Below, piece by piece: positions 26,735 through 36,710 of a DNA stretch of 64,000 bases. The first letter of the stretch is position 1; every line of letters begins with the position of its first letter. The DNA comes from Sphingobacterium hungaricum (GTDB lineage Bacteria > Bacteroidota > Bacteroidia > Sphingobacteriales > Sphingobacteriaceae). A program made the position numbers and the translations under genes. The notes under the pieces were generated by a model. That model saw only the letters and a list, made by a program, of their open reading frames with translations, had not been told where the DNA came from and made no database searches. Location: assembly GCF_015210005.1 (NCBI RefSeq), contig NZ_MU158697.1, positions 620,001 through 684,000 of the forward strand, read 5' to 3'.

Positions 26735-28177
26735 TTATTTTATTTGTTGAATAAGTTGAATGACTGACGCTTCTGATAATTTTAATAAAGCATTTGGAAA
26801 AATTCCCAAATACAAAATAAAAACAGAAACAATTCCTAGAACCAATACTTCATAGCCCTGTACATCTTTTACTTGAATGTGTTCTGCATGCAAAGTTCCC
26901 AACATCGTGTTTTGATACAATCGCAACATATAAACTGCACCAAATATTAAGGTTAAGCCACCAAAGACAGCATACCAAACATTGGTGCTAAAAATTCCTT
27001 TCAATAGTAAAAATTCACCTATAAATCCATTCGTTAATGGCAAGCCAATGGCTCCCATAACGATTAGCAGGAAAAACACAGCCAAAATAGGCATGCGATA
27101 CGCCAAACCGCCCAACTCGCTTAAGTTTCGCGAATTTGTGCGTTGCTGGATAATGTCAATAATAAAAAACAATCCGATTACGCTGATACCGTGATTGACC
27201 ATTTGAATCATTGCTCCTTGCATTCCTTCAATGTGAATAGAAAAAACACCCGCTGAAATCAATCCAACGTGAGCAATCGATGAATATGCAATCAAACGTT
27301 TTGCATCATTTTGCTGAAAGGCAATAATCGACGCATATACAATTCCAATCACACAAAGAACTAAAGCAACTGCCCCGTAAATTTGCGTTCCGATTGGCGC
27401 GATAGGCAATAACCATCTGAACAAGCCATAGATACCCATTTTCAACATAATTCCGGCTAACAGCATTGTTCCTGCCGCTGGAGCATTTGTGTAGGTATCG
27501 GGTTGCCAAGTATGAAAAGGGAAAATCGGAATTTTAATTGCGAAAGCAATAAAGAAACCCCAGAAAATATAACGCTGAATACCTCCCGGCAATTGCAAAG
27601 CTTTGAATGAAGCCCATTCAAAATCACCGTTCGGAGTTTGATGATACAGGTAGATAATCCCAATCAGCATCAATAAACTTCCGAAAAAAGTATAAATAAA
27701 GAATTTTAAGTTGACACAGATACGGTCACCTTCGCCCCAAAGCGCGCAGATAAAATAAATCGGAATCAATGCAATTTCCCATCCTACGTAGAATGTGAAG
27801 GCATCCAACGCAGTAAAAACCAATACCAGCCCTGCCTGCATAAAGGAAACTAAAGCATAGAAATTCCCTTTAAATGTTTTGCCAAATGTGGTCAAGACAA
27901 TTAAAGGAACTAATCCATTGGTCAAAAGAATTAATGGTAAACTGATACCATCCAATCCCAAATGAAAATGAATATTTAGACTTGCAATCCATGTAAAAGT
28001 GGACTCAAATTGCATGCTTGCATCTGGAACAAAATTACATAGAAAAGGTACTGTGGCGACAACCTGGATTAGAGAAAGTACCAAAGCAATCCATTTTGCA
28101 GTTTGCGAATTTTTCACAAATGCAAGAATGCATGCGCTTAATACTGGTATTAATAATAATATAAATAGGTTATCCAT
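26735..28177 (-). CDS. nuoM: NADH-quinone oxidoreductase subunit M
   Basis: Antiporter-like proton-pumping subunit, 480 residues, about 14 helices. FYVGWEIALIPIYFICALWG carries the conserved membrane Glu, KIPIFPFHTWQPDTYTNAP is the diagnostic NuoM motif, and RLIAYSSIAHVGLI follows. Position between nuoL and nuoN is the standard order. Confidence 0.97.
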   Translation of the reverse strand: MDNLFILLLIPVLSACILAFVKNSQTAKWIALVLSLIQVVATVPFLCNFVPDASMQFESTFTWIASLNIHFHLGLDGISLPLILLTNGLVPLIVLTTFGKTFKGNFYALVSFMQAGLVLVFTALDAFTFYVGWEIALIPIYFICALWGEGDRICVNLKFFIYTFFGSLLMLIGIIYLYHQTPNGDFEWASFKALQLPGGIQRYIFWGFFIAFAIKIPIFPFHTWQPDTYTNAPAAGTMLLAGIMLKMGIYGLFRWLLPIAPIGTQIYGAVALVLCVIGIVYASIIAFQQNDAKRLIAYSSIAHVGLISAGVFSIHIEGMQGAMIQMVNHGISVIGLFFIIDIIQQRTNSRNLSELGGLAYRMPILAVFFLLIVMGAIGLPLTNGFIGEFLLLKGIFSTNVWYAVFGGLTLIFGAVYMLRLYQNTMLGTLHAEHIQVKDVQGYEVLVLGIVSVFILYLGIFPNALLKLSEASVIQLIQQIK

Positions 28178-28202
28178 TTGATTCTATTCGTAATAATTTT
28201 AT

Positions 28203-30122
28203 CTAACTATATAAAAGTCCATAAAGCATAATGGCGATGACACCCAACACCATCATAAAGATGTAGAAAGTGACATAACCGCTTTGCAACTGCCTAATTC
28301 CTTTGCCTGAAAAGACGAAAAATGACCCAATTCCATTCACCAGTCCGTCGATTAATGATTTATCGACCACTTTGTATAAAAATCTAGATGCCGCATTTAA
28401 TGGCTGAACAATTACTTTATCGTATAACTCGTCGATGTATAACTTCTTGTATGATAAATTGTACAAAGCCCCAGTTTCTTCGCCATCTGCTTTGGGAATT
28501 TCATTGTTGCTGACATATTTGCGGTAAGCGAAAATTGCCATTGCAATCGCAGCTAAAGCAGAAACTGCCATTAAAATATATTCCGTTTCATGAGAAAGAT
28601 GGAACGGTGTTGCAATCGCTTGGCTATCCGCGAAAACTGGCTGTAAAAAACTAGCCAACCAATGGTTGCCATGCAAAGCTTCAGGAACATTCAACAATCC
28701 TCCGCCGATTGCCAATATCGCTAAAATAATCAACGGAACAGTCATCTGCCATGGAGATTCGTGCAAATGCGATTGTTGTGCTTCCGTTCCTCTAAATTTA
28801 CCGAAGAACGTTAGGTATAATAACCTGAACATGTAAAAAGCGGTAAAGAATGCAGCCAGCAAGCCTAATCCCCATAGAACGGGATTCGCAAAAAAGGCAT
28901 GCGCTAATATTTCATCTTTGGAGAAAAATCCAGATAATGGTGGAATTCCGGCAATCGCGATGGTTCCGATGAGCATCGTCACGTAGGTTATTGGTAATGC
29001 TTTTTTCAACCCCCCCATGTTGCGCATGTCTTGCTCATTGCTCATCGCATGAATGACAGAACCTGCACCTAAAAATAATAAGGCTTTAAAAAATGCGTGT
29101 GTGATGACATGGAAAAATGCGCCAGTAAACGCGCCAACTCCCAATCCCAAAAACATGTAGCCTAATTGAGATACTGTTGAATACGCTAATACTTTTTTGA
29201 TATCATTTTGCGTAATCGCAATAAATGCCGCAACTAGTGCTGTCGCAATACCAATCACAGCAATGAGCTGCATAGTAATCGGTGATAGTGTAAATAAAAT
29301 ATTCGAGCGCGCAATCATGTAAATACCGGCAGTTACCATCGTCGCTGCGTGGATTAATGCAGAAACCGGTGTTGGTCCCGCCATCGCATCAGGCAACCAA
29401 GTAAACAATGGAATCTGTGCAGACTTACCGCTAGCTCCGATGAATAATAAAATGGTAATCAATAAAAGCGTAGAATCTCCTGAAGTCATGCCCGTAGCTT
29501 GGGAAAAGACGGTAGAGAATTCTAACGAACCAAATGTGTCCAAGATAAAAAAGACAGCTAACAAAAAGCCCAAATCTCCTATTCGATTCATGACGAAAGC
29601 TTTCTTTGCCGCTGAGGCAAAGGAACCATTTTTGTACCAAAAACCGATTAATAGGTACGAACATAATCCAACCCCCTCCCAGCCGATAAACATGATTAGG
29701 TAATTGGAGCCCAATACCAGTAAAAGCATGAAGAAGATAAACAGGTTCAAGTAAGCGAAAAACTTACCGAAACCATCGTCATGCGACATGTACGAAACAG
29801 AATATAAATGAATCAAAAATCCAATTCCTGTAACGATTAACAGCATAATGGAGCTCAACGGGTCAATCAAGAAAGAAAATGAAACATTTAGATTTCCAAC
29901 TGTAAACCAATCAAAGTAGTTCTTAAATATTTGTCCGTCTCCTCCGGCTAACCTATCCTGATACACTTCACTGAACAAAGCAATACTGATTATAAAAGAC
30001 GTTAAAACAGCCCCACAGCCAATAATAGCAATCAGTTTTTTTGGCAAATAGTTTCTTCCCAAACCATTCACTACAAATCCCAAAAGGGGAATTAACGGAA
30101 TCAACCAAATTAATTCTATCAT
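28203..30122 (-). CDS. nuoL: NADH-quinone oxidoreductase subunit L
   Basis: Largest antiporter-like subunit (639 residues) with the long C-terminal part that forms the lateral helix. FIGWEGVGLCSYLLIGFW, SAQIPLFTWLPDAMAGPTPV and LAYSTVSQLGYMFLGLGVG are all present, and it ends with a last membrane segment (YVTFYIFMMVLGVIAIMLYG). Full length, so the pump should be intact. 28 nt after nuoK. Confidence 0.97.
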   Translation of the reverse strand: MIELIWLIPLIPLLGFVVNGLGRNYLPKKLIAIIGCGAVLTSFIISIALFSEVYQDRLAGGDGQIFKNYFDWFTVGNLNVSFSFLIDPLSSIMLLIVTGIGFLIHLYSVSYMSHDDGFGKFFAYLNLFIFFMLLLVLGSNYLIMFIGWEGVGLCSYLLIGFWYKNGSFASAAKKAFVMNRIGDLGFLLAVFFILDTFGSLEFSTVFSQATGMTSGDSTLLLITILLFIGASGKSAQIPLFTWLPDAMAGPTPVSALIHAATMVTAGIYMIARSNILFTLSPITMQLIAVIGIATALVAAFIAITQNDIKKVLAYSTVSQLGYMFLGLGVGAFTGAFFHVITHAFFKALLFLGAGSVIHAMSNEQDMRNMGGLKKALPITYVTMLIGTIAIAGIPPLSGFFSKDEILAHAFFANPVLWGLGLLAAFFTAFYMFRLLYLTFFGKFRGTEAQQSHLHESPWQMTVPLIILAILAIGGGLLNVPEALHGNHWLASFLQPVFADSQAIATPFHLSHETEYILMAVSALAAIAMAIFAYRKYVSNNEIPKADGEETGALYNLSYKKLYIDELYDKVIVQPLNAASRFLYKVVDKSLIDGLVNGIGSFFVFSGKGIRQLQSGYVTFYIFMMVLGVIAIMLYGLLYS

Positions 30123-30150
30123 CTCTAGTTTATGCTTAAAATTAATTGTC

Positions 30151-30480
30151 CTACCATCTTAATTTATTTAATGAATCAATATCGATTGATTTAGTATTTC
30201 GATATACCATGATGACAATGGCTAATCCAACAGCAACTTCTGCCGCGGCCAATGCCATAATAAAGAATACAAAAACCTGTCCGCTCGCATCACCATGATA
30301 TGCTGAAAATGCAGCCAACAGAAGATTAACTGAATTCAGCATCAGTTCAATTGACATCATGATAATAATGACATTTCTGCGAATCAGCACGCCTATTACG
30401 CCAATCGCGAAAATAACACTGCAAAAAATCAAATAATGATTTAATGGAATTCCTTGTATTTGTTCGACTATCGTTCCCAT
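30151..30480 (-). CDS. nuoK: NADH-quinone oxidoreductase subunit K
   Basis: Small three-helix membrane subunit, 109 residues. The conserved Glu in IMMSIELMLNSVNLLL and in AAAEVAVGLAI are present. Its ATG overlaps the nuoJ stop by one base (TAATG), so the two are translationally coupled. Confidence 0.96.
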   Translation of the reverse strand: MGTIVEQIQGIPLNHYLIFCSVIFAIGVIGVLIRRNVIIIMMSIELMLNSVNLLLAAFSAYHGDASGQVFVFFIMALAAAEVAVGLAIVIMVYRNTKSIDIDSLNKLRW

Positions 30481-30977
30481 TATGCTTTATTTGTATCTTT
30501 TTTTGCCAACAAAACTGCCCCAACCATTGCCGTAAGCAATAAAATAGAGCTCAACTCGAATGGAAGCAAGAAATCCTTAAATAGCACCTGTCCCAAATTT
30601 TTCACCAAACCAATATTTGCATGTGGTGTAATAGCTTCATTGTTCACTTCAATCACGCGAAACGCGCCAAGAAAAGTCACCAAAAGACACATTCCCGCAA
30701 CAGTTCCCATAATCTTTACAATGGTGGACTTCATCGGTTCGGTGTCTTTATTGAGGTTCAATAGCATCAACACGAATAAAAATAACACCATGATTGCGCC
30801 CATGTACACGATAAAATTGACGACTGCTAAAAATTGAGCATTCAACAAAATATAGTGAACGGTAAACGTAAAGAAGGTAATGACTAAGTACAAAACACTA
30901 TGTACCGGATTCTTTGTAAAGATGGTCATCAATGCAAAGAAAATGGACAAAAATGCTACAAAGTAAAATATCGACAT
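30480..30977 (-). CDS. nuoJ: NADH-quinone oxidoreductase subunit J
   Basis: Membrane subunit of 165 residues with about five helices. NPVHSVLYLVITFF and FLAVVNFIVYMGAIMVLFLFV are characteristic of NuoJ. The last helix ends in a short charged tail (LLAKKDTNKA). 10 nt after nuoI and 1-nt overlap with nuoK. Confidence 0.95.
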   Translation of the reverse strand: MSIFYFVAFLSIFFALMTIFTKNPVHSVLYLVITFFTFTVHYILLNAQFLAVVNFIVYMGAIMVLFLFVLMLLNLNKDTEPMKSTIVKIMGTVAGMCLLVTFLGAFRVIEVNNEAITPHANIGLVKNLGQVLFKDFLLPFELSSILLLTAMVGAVLLAKKDTNKA

Positions 30978-30987
30978 CTGTGTTAGG

Positions 30988-31500
30988 TTATTGAGCTAAT
31001 TTTGTAATATCAAACTTCGGTTCTACCAATTTATCTTTCCCGTAGATAAAATCTTTTCTCAAGTAATCGGCTGTTACGTGCGGGCCGTCCAAATAAATGG
31101 CTTCTTTCGGACATGCTTCTTCACATAGCCCGCAGAAAATACAGCGCAACATATTGATTTCATATACAGAAGCATATTTTTCTTCTCTGTATAATTCTTC
31201 TTCCCCTTTTTTACGCTCAGCGGATGTCATCGTAATCGCTTCGGCAGGACAAGACAATGCGCATAAACCGCATGCTGTACAGCGTTCTCTGCCCAATTCG
31301 TCGCGCTTTAGCGAATGTTGTCCTCTAAAATTTTTAGAATACGGACGAATCTGTTCCGGATATTTAACAGTCGGAATTTTCTTAAAAAAGTGTTTGATTG
31401 TAATCGAAAGTCCACGAGCAATGGCAGGCAAATAAATGCGCTCCCAAAAATTCATTGGTCTTTGTTCGATTACTTTTTTTCTATTTGATAATGATTCCAT
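30988..31500 (-). CDS. nuoI: NADH-quinone oxidoreductase subunit I
   Basis: Peripheral-arm electron carrier with two 4Fe-4S clusters (N6a, N6b). The ligands are Cys74-77-80-84 (CTACGLCALSCP) and Cys120-123-126-130 (CIFCGLCEEACP). 170 residues, normal length. It passes electrons towards the N2 cluster of NuoB. 6 nt after nuoH. Confidence 0.97.
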   Translation of the reverse strand: MESLSNRKKVIEQRPMNFWERIYLPAIARGLSITIKHFFKKIPTVKYPEQIRPYSKNFRGQHSLKRDELGRERCTACGLCALSCPAEAITMTSAERKKGEEELYREEKYASVYEINMLRCIFCGLCEEACPKEAIYLDGPHVTADYLRKDFIYGKDKLVEPKFDITKLAQ

Positions 31501-31506
31501 CTTCGC

Positions 31507-32544
31507 TTACTTAAAATAAGTATCCACAACTATCGTAATGATTCCGGTTAATACAATATTGGCTATCGCCAATGGAATTAACATTTTCCATCCTAAATTC
31601 ATCAATTGGTCATAACGGAAACGAGGCAATGTCCAACGAATCCACATGAAGAAAAAGATAAATCCAAATATTTTAAGGAAAAATACTAAAGTTCCAATAA
31701 TCGTAATCCAGTTTTCTGACAAACCTAAATCATACATGAACGGAAAGTTATATCCTCCGAAATACAATGCTGCCATCAAAGCTGATGAAACAAACATATT
31801 GATGTATTCTGAAAACATATATAATCCCAATTTCATGGATGAATATTCCGTATGGTATCCACCAACCAATTCGGTTTCACATTCCGGAAGGTCAAAAGGT
31901 ACACGGTTACATTCCGCGAAAGCGCAGACAATAAAAATTAAAAATCCTAAGGGCTGTACCCAGATATTCCAGTTAAATCCTGATTGATTAGCAACGATAT
32001 CGCCAATAGACAGATTTCCTGTAACCATTAGCAAGGCAATCAATGACAATCCCATCGGGATTTCATAGCTGATACTTTGCGATGCCGCACGAATCGCTCC
32101 CATCAAAGAGAACTTATTGTTCGATGCCCATCCGCCCAACATAATTCCGTAAACTCCCAATGCAATCACACCAAAAATGTAAAGCACTCCGATGTTTACG
32201 TCAGCCACTTGTAAGGTGATGACTTGGTCGCCAATTGTCAGGTTTTGTCCCCATGGAATAACTGCAGAGCTGATACATGCTGTGATAATCGCAATGACAG
32301 GACCAATGACAAATAAGGTTTTGTGCGCTCCTGCCGGAATGATTTCTTCTTTGAAAAAGAACTTTCCACCATCGCATAAGGGCTGTAACAAGCCAAAAAT
32401 TCCCGCGCGGTCTGGTCCGTAACGGTCTTGCATAAATCCTGCAATTTTACGTTCGGCCAAAGTCGAATACATCGCAATCACTAGCGTAATCACAAAAATG
32501 ATAACGACTAAGATTAATTTCTCTAGAATAAAAGCTACTTCCAT
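31507..32544 (-). CDS. nuoH: NADH-quinone oxidoreductase subunit H
   Basis: Membrane subunit (345 residues, about eight helices) that, with NuoB and NuoD, forms the quinone-binding chamber. AERKIAGFMQDRYGPDRAG, FAECNRVPFDLPECETELVGG (acidic loop) and WIRWTLPRFRYDQLMNLGWK are highly typical. 12 nt after nuoG. Confidence 0.97.
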   Translation of the reverse strand: MEVAFILEKLILVVIIFVITLVIAMYSTLAERKIAGFMQDRYGPDRAGIFGLLQPLCDGGKFFFKEEIIPAGAHKTLFVIGPVIAIITACISSAVIPWGQNLTIGDQVITLQVADVNIGVLYIFGVIALGVYGIMLGGWASNNKFSLMGAIRAASQSISYEIPMGLSLIALLMVTGNLSIGDIVANQSGFNWNIWVQPLGFLIFIVCAFAECNRVPFDLPECETELVGGYHTEYSSMKLGLYMFSEYINMFVSSALMAALYFGGYNFPFMYDLGLSENWITIIGTLVFFLKIFGFIFFFMWIRWTLPRFRYDQLMNLGWKMLIPLAIANIVLTGIITIVVDTYFK

Positions 32545-32556
32545 GTATGCGTTCGC

Positions 32557-33573
32557 TTATTTTAATTTCTCTGTTCTTGCAAACTGCTCTTTATTGGCTG
32601 TCTGCAGTTTTTTATCTTCTTTAATAACTGCTGGTGGATTGAATTCTGGGTAATGGTTTGAGCCAATTACAGAATATTTCTCAACCGGAGTTGGCTCTTC
32701 TAATTTCCAGTCACTTGTTTGTTTGCGGTCGAAACGGCAAGTATCACAAATAAACTCATCTACTTCCCCAAACTCATCTTTGCGTCCTGTCACACGTAAC
32801 ACATCTGCGCCCTTGTACCATAAAGTTACTTTGCCAGAACAAGTCGGACAATCTCTATGCGCATCAACAGGTTTCGTAAACCAAACTCTATTTTTAAAAC
32901 GGAATGTTTTATCAGTCAATGCACCAACGGGGCATACATCAATCACATTTCCTATAAAATCTGTTTCCAAAGCATTTTCGATATACGTCGAAATTTCGGA
33001 ATGGTCGCCACGGTATAGAATACCATGTTCGCGTTGATTCGTCAATTGATTTGCGACATAGACACAGCGATAGCACAGAATACAGCGATTCATATGCAAT
33101 TGGATTTTATCGCCAATATCGATAGGCTCGAACGTACGGCGAGCAAATTCATACCTCGCTTGCTCCTCGCCATGCTCATAGCCCAAATCCTGCAATTTAC
33201 ATTCTCCCGCTTGGTCACAAATTGGGCAATCCAATGGGTGATTGATCAATAACATTTCAACAACTGCTTTACGCGCGCTGACAACATCTGGAGACGTAAT
33301 ATTTTCAACTTCCATTCCGTCCATAACCGTCGTACGGCAAGAAGCCACCAACTTAGGCATCGGACGTGGGTCTTTTTCAGAGCCCTTTGATACTTTAACT
33401 AAACATGTACGGCATTTCCCACCACTTCCTTCCAATTTGGAGTAATAGCACATTGCGGGAGGCACAATGTCTCCGCCGATTTGGCGCGCTGCATTCAAAA
33501 TGGTTGTTCCAGGTGCAACATCCACCGGAATTCCATCAATACTTACTCTAAATTTTACTTCTTCTTCTGCCAT
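32557..33573 (-). CDS. nuoG: Short NuoG-type iron-sulfur subunit of complex I
   Basis: At 338 residues this is far shorter than the roughly 900-residue E. coli NuoG: the molybdopterin-oxidoreductase-like domain is absent. The N-terminal electron-transfer part is complete: 2Fe-2S ligands C42, C54, C57, C79; the His-Cys3 cluster H112, C116, C119, C125; and the 4Fe-4S cluster C164, C167, C170, C214. A further pair of Cys-x2-Cys motifs follows (C242/C245 and C276/C279). The remaining 60 residues are charged and low in structure. A short NuoG appears to be the norm in related Bacteroidota (my recollection), so this is probably a working subunit, not a broken gene. Confidence 0.92.
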   Translation of the reverse strand: MAEEEVKFRVSIDGIPVDVAPGTTILNAARQIGGDIVPPAMCYYSKLEGSGGKCRTCLVKVSKGSEKDPRPMPKLVASCRTTVMDGMEVENITSPDVVSARKAVVEMLLINHPLDCPICDQAGECKLQDLGYEHGEEQARYEFARRTFEPIDIGDKIQLHMNRCILCYRCVYVANQLTNQREHGILYRGDHSEISTYIENALETDFIGNVIDVCPVGALTDKTFRFKNRVWFTKPVDAHRDCPTCSGKVTLWYKGADVLRVTGRKDEFGEVDEFICDTCRFDRKQTSDWKLEEPTPVEKYSVIGSNHYPEFNPPAVIKEDKKLQTANKEQFARTEKLK

Positions 33574-33597
33574 GTGTACTTCTGTTATAGCAATTTT

Positions 33598-34953
33598 TTA
33601 ATCTACCGTTTGAACCAAAGGATCCGCATAATGCGCTAATCCAAAGTTTCTAGTTTGTGATTCTGAAGGATTTTGAATGTGCCATTCAAATTCATCTCTG
33701 AAATGACGAATGGCCGCCGCTACCGGCCATGCTGCTGCATCGCCTAATGGACAAATAGTATTTCCTTCTATATTCTTTTGCACATCCCATAACAAATCGA
33801 TATCGGATTGCGTACCTAAACCATGTTCGATTTTGTATAATATTTTTTCCATCCAGCCCGTTCCTTCACGACAAGGCGAACATTGTCCACAGCTTTCGTG
33901 ACGGTAAAAACGAGTGAAATTCCATGTATTTCTGACAACACATTGGTCTTCATCAAAAGCAATAAATCCGCCCGAGCCCATCATGGTTCCTGTTTGGAAA
34001 CCACCGTCTGCCAATGACTCATAAGTCATTAATCGAGGAGCGCCAGAAGCCGTTTTTAAGATTAGATTTGCTGGCAAAATCGGAACAGAAGACCCTCCTG
34101 CAACAACCGCCTTCAGTTTTTTGCCGTTGGCAATGCCGCCGCAATATTCATCTGAATAAATAAATTCTTCAACCGGAACGCCCAATTCAATTTCATAGAC
34201 TCCAGGACGTTTTACATTTCCTCCTGCAGAAATTAATTTTGTTCCTGTACTGCGTTCAATTCCAATTTTAGCATACTCTTCACCGCCATCATTGATAATC
34301 GGGACAGTCGCTGCAATGGATTCGACATTATTCACAACAGTTGGACAGCCATATAAACCCGCAACAGCAGGAAAAGGTGGCTTGATGCGAGGATTTCCTC
34401 TTTTACCTTCAAGCGACTCTAACAATGCAGTTTCTTCACCGCAGATGTAAGCTCCGCCGCCCGGTTGTACATAAATCTCTAAACTGTATCCTGTACCTAA
34501 AATATTATCTCCTAAAAATCCAGCATTTTTTGCTTCCGCAATTGCTTTTTCGAGAATCCGGATTTGAGGCATCATTTCACCCCGAACATAGATGTACGAA
34601 GTTTTTGCCCCCAAAGCAAAACTCGAAACAATCATTCCTTCAATCAATGCATGCGGAATGTGTGTCATCAAATAACGGTCTTTGAATGTGCCTGGTTCAG
34701 ATTCATCCGCATTGCATACCAAATAACGAGCAACACCTTCTGGCTTCGCCAAAAAACTCCATTTCATTCCGGTAGGAAAACCTGCACCACCGCGGCCTCG
34801 CAATCCAGATTTTTTCACTTCTTCCACCACATCATCCGGGCTCATCGTTTTCAGCGCTTTTTCCACCGAACGATAACCTCCAGTTTGGCGATAGACTTCA
34901 AAACCTTGAATGCCTGGTACGTTTATATGTGTTAATAATAAGGTACGGCCCAT
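33598..34953 (-). CDS. nuoF: NADH-quinone oxidoreductase subunit F
   Basis: NADH- and FMN-binding subunit, 451 residues. GLRGRGGAGFPTGMKW (about 50-65) and the NADH site around GAYICGEETALLESLEG (168-183) are typical. The N3 4Fe-4S cluster is held by C355, C358, C361 (SCGQCSPCREG) and C401 (TICPLGDA). Its start abuts the nuoE stop (1-nt gap). Confidence 0.97.
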   Translation of the reverse strand: MGRTLLLTHINVPGIQGFEVYRQTGGYRSVEKALKTMSPDDVVEEVKKSGLRGRGGAGFPTGMKWSFLAKPEGVARYLVCNADESEPGTFKDRYLMTHIPHALIEGMIVSSFALGAKTSYIYVRGEMMPQIRILEKAIAEAKNAGFLGDNILGTGYSLEIYVQPGGGAYICGEETALLESLEGKRGNPRIKPPFPAVAGLYGCPTVVNNVESIAATVPIINDGGEEYAKIGIERSTGTKLISAGGNVKRPGVYEIELGVPVEEFIYSDEYCGGIANGKKLKAVVAGGSSVPILPANLILKTASGAPRLMTYESLADGGFQTGTMMGSGGFIAFDEDQCVVRNTWNFTRFYRHESCGQCSPCREGTGWMEKILYKIEHGLGTQSDIDLLWDVQKNIEGNTICPLGDAAAWPVAAAIRHFRDEFEWHIQNPSESQTRNFGLAHYADPLVQTVD

Positions 34954-34954
34954 G

Positions 34955-35470
34955 TTATGCTTTATTCTTTAACGTTTCGATCAATGAATCGACACTTTGT
35001 TCGGTTAAATTCTCGTAGAAAGTATATTCTGGCCCAATCTGCAGAACAGGTCCATAGCCACAAGCTGCCAAACATTCTACACCACGCCACGAAAACAAAC
35101 CGTCTGGCGTAACTTCGCCTTCGCGAACACCCAAAGTTTGTTCAATGTGATGCATAATTTTTTCGGCTCCAACCAAACAGCAAGGTCCGGTACGGCATAC
35201 TTCTAAATTATATTTGCCTTTTTTCTCTAAAAAATACATCGTATAGAAAGTCGCAACTTCGTATACTTCTATCGGTTTTATGTTTAGAAAATAAGCAACT
35301 TTGTCCATTGCATCCGGACTAAGCCATCCAAAAACAGCTTGTACTTCATGTAAAAGAGGCAATAATGCGGATTTTTGCTTTCCCTCAGGATAGCGCTTGA
35401 CAATTTCTCCAAATTTGGTCAACAATTCTGGCGAAAATTCGACTGGACTATTTTCTTTTACACTAAGCAT
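34955..35470 (-). CDS. nuoE: NADH-quinone oxidoreductase subunit E
   Basis: Thioredoxin-fold subunit (171 residues) with the 2Fe-2S N1a cluster on C92, C97, C133 and C137 (EVCRTGPCCLVG; ECLAACGYGP). It partners NuoF at the NADH end. It overlaps the nuoD stop by 8 nt. Confidence 0.96.
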   Translation of the reverse strand: MLSVKENSPVEFSPELLTKFGEIVKRYPEGKQKSALLPLLHEVQAVFGWLSPDAMDKVAYFLNIKPIEVYEVATFYTMYFLEKKGKYNLEVCRTGPCCLVGAEKIMHHIEQTLGVREGEVTPDGLFSWRGVECLAACGYGPVLQIGPEYTFYENLTEQSVDSLIETLKNKA

Positions 35471-36698
35471 CTAATTCTCCTGCAATGACATTTAAACTAC
35501 TCATATTTAGAATGGCATCCGACAGTAGCATTCCACTGCTCATCGGTGCAAACATCTGATAATTGATAAAGGAAGGTCGGCGGAAATGCAAACGATATGG
35601 CGTTCTTCCGCCATCATGAATCAAGTAAAAACCTAACTCTCCATTCGCTCCTTCGACCGCATGGTATACCTCCGATTGTGGCGTATCCCATTCACCCATC
35701 ACAATTTTAAAATGGAAGATTAACGCTTCCATATTGGTGTACACTTGTTCTTTTGGAGGTAAATAAAATTCAGGTACATCCGCATGAAAGACACCTTTTG
35801 GTTCTTTTGAAATCTTTTCCAATGCTTGCTCAATAATGCGCAAGGATTGCCACATTTCTTCATTTCGAACCATAAAACGATCGTATACGTCGCCATTCGT
35901 TCCTACCGGAATTTCAAAATCAAATTCCTCATACGAACAATATGGATCAACAATGCGCACATCGTAATCGATTCCTGTTGCACGTAAGATTGGGCCAGAC
36001 CAGCTATAGCTTAACGCCTCTTCTGGAGTGACTGCCGCAACGCCTGACGTACGCTCTATAAAAATCCGATTGCGCGTGAACATTTCCTCAAATTCTTTCA
36101 AAACCGGAGGAAAACGTTTTAAAAACTCTTCTATTTTAGCAAAAGCCACCTCATTGAAATCTCTTTCGAAACCTCCGATACGGCCAATGTTTGTGGTTAG
36201 GCGAGCACCACAGATCTCTTCGTAGATTTCATAGATAAACTCGCGCTCTTGCATGACATATAAAAATCCAGAAAATGCGCCTGTATCCACTCCTAAAATT
36301 CCGTTACAGATGATGTGGTCAGCAATTCTTGCTAACTCCATAACGATAACTCGCATGTATTGCACACGCTTAGGAATTTCGATATTTAATAATTTCTCGA
36401 CCGTCATGTGCCATCCCATGTTATTGATTGGGGACGAACAGTAGTTAAGGCGGTCAGTTAAAGGTGTAATCTGATAAAATGGGCGATGCTCCGCAATCTT
36501 TTCGAAAGCACGATGAATATAGCCAATGGTTGAAACTCCAGAAACAATACGTTCGCCATCCATCTGCACGACATTCTGAAAAACTCCGTGTGTAGCAGGA
36601 TGCGTTGGGCCAATATTTAACGTGATTAATTCATCTTGCGGATCATCATCCACGTAAATTGGCTTATTCGAAGATATTTTGGTTATAGTTTCGCTCAT
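35463..36698 (-). CDS. nuoD: NADH-quinone oxidoreductase subunit D
   Basis: The 49-kDa-type subunit, 411 residues, which lines the quinone pocket. NIGPTHPATHGVFQNVVQMDG and GYIHRAFEKIAEHRPFYQ at the N-terminus and the C-terminal YRLHFRRPSFINYQMFAP are all typical. NuoC and NuoD are separate proteins here, not fused as in E. coli. 12 nt after nuoC. Confidence 0.97.
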   Translation of the reverse strand: MSETITKISSNKPIYVDDDPQDELITLNIGPTHPATHGVFQNVVQMDGERIVSGVSTIGYIHRAFEKIAEHRPFYQITPLTDRLNYCSSPINNMGWHMTVEKLLNIEIPKRVQYMRVIVMELARIADHIICNGILGVDTGAFSGFLYVMQEREFIYEIYEEICGARLTTNIGRIGGFERDFNEVAFAKIEEFLKRFPPVLKEFEEMFTRNRIFIERTSGVAAVTPEEALSYSWSGPILRATGIDYDVRIVDPYCSYEEFDFEIPVGTNGDVYDRFMVRNEEMWQSLRIIEQALEKISKEPKGVFHADVPEFYLPPKEQVYTNMEALIFHFKIVMGEWDTPQSEVYHAVEGANGELGFYLIHDGGRTPYRLHFRRPSFINYQMFAPMSSGMLLSDAILNMSSLNVIAGELDA

Positions 36699-36710
36699 TT
36701 CGTCTAGGTA

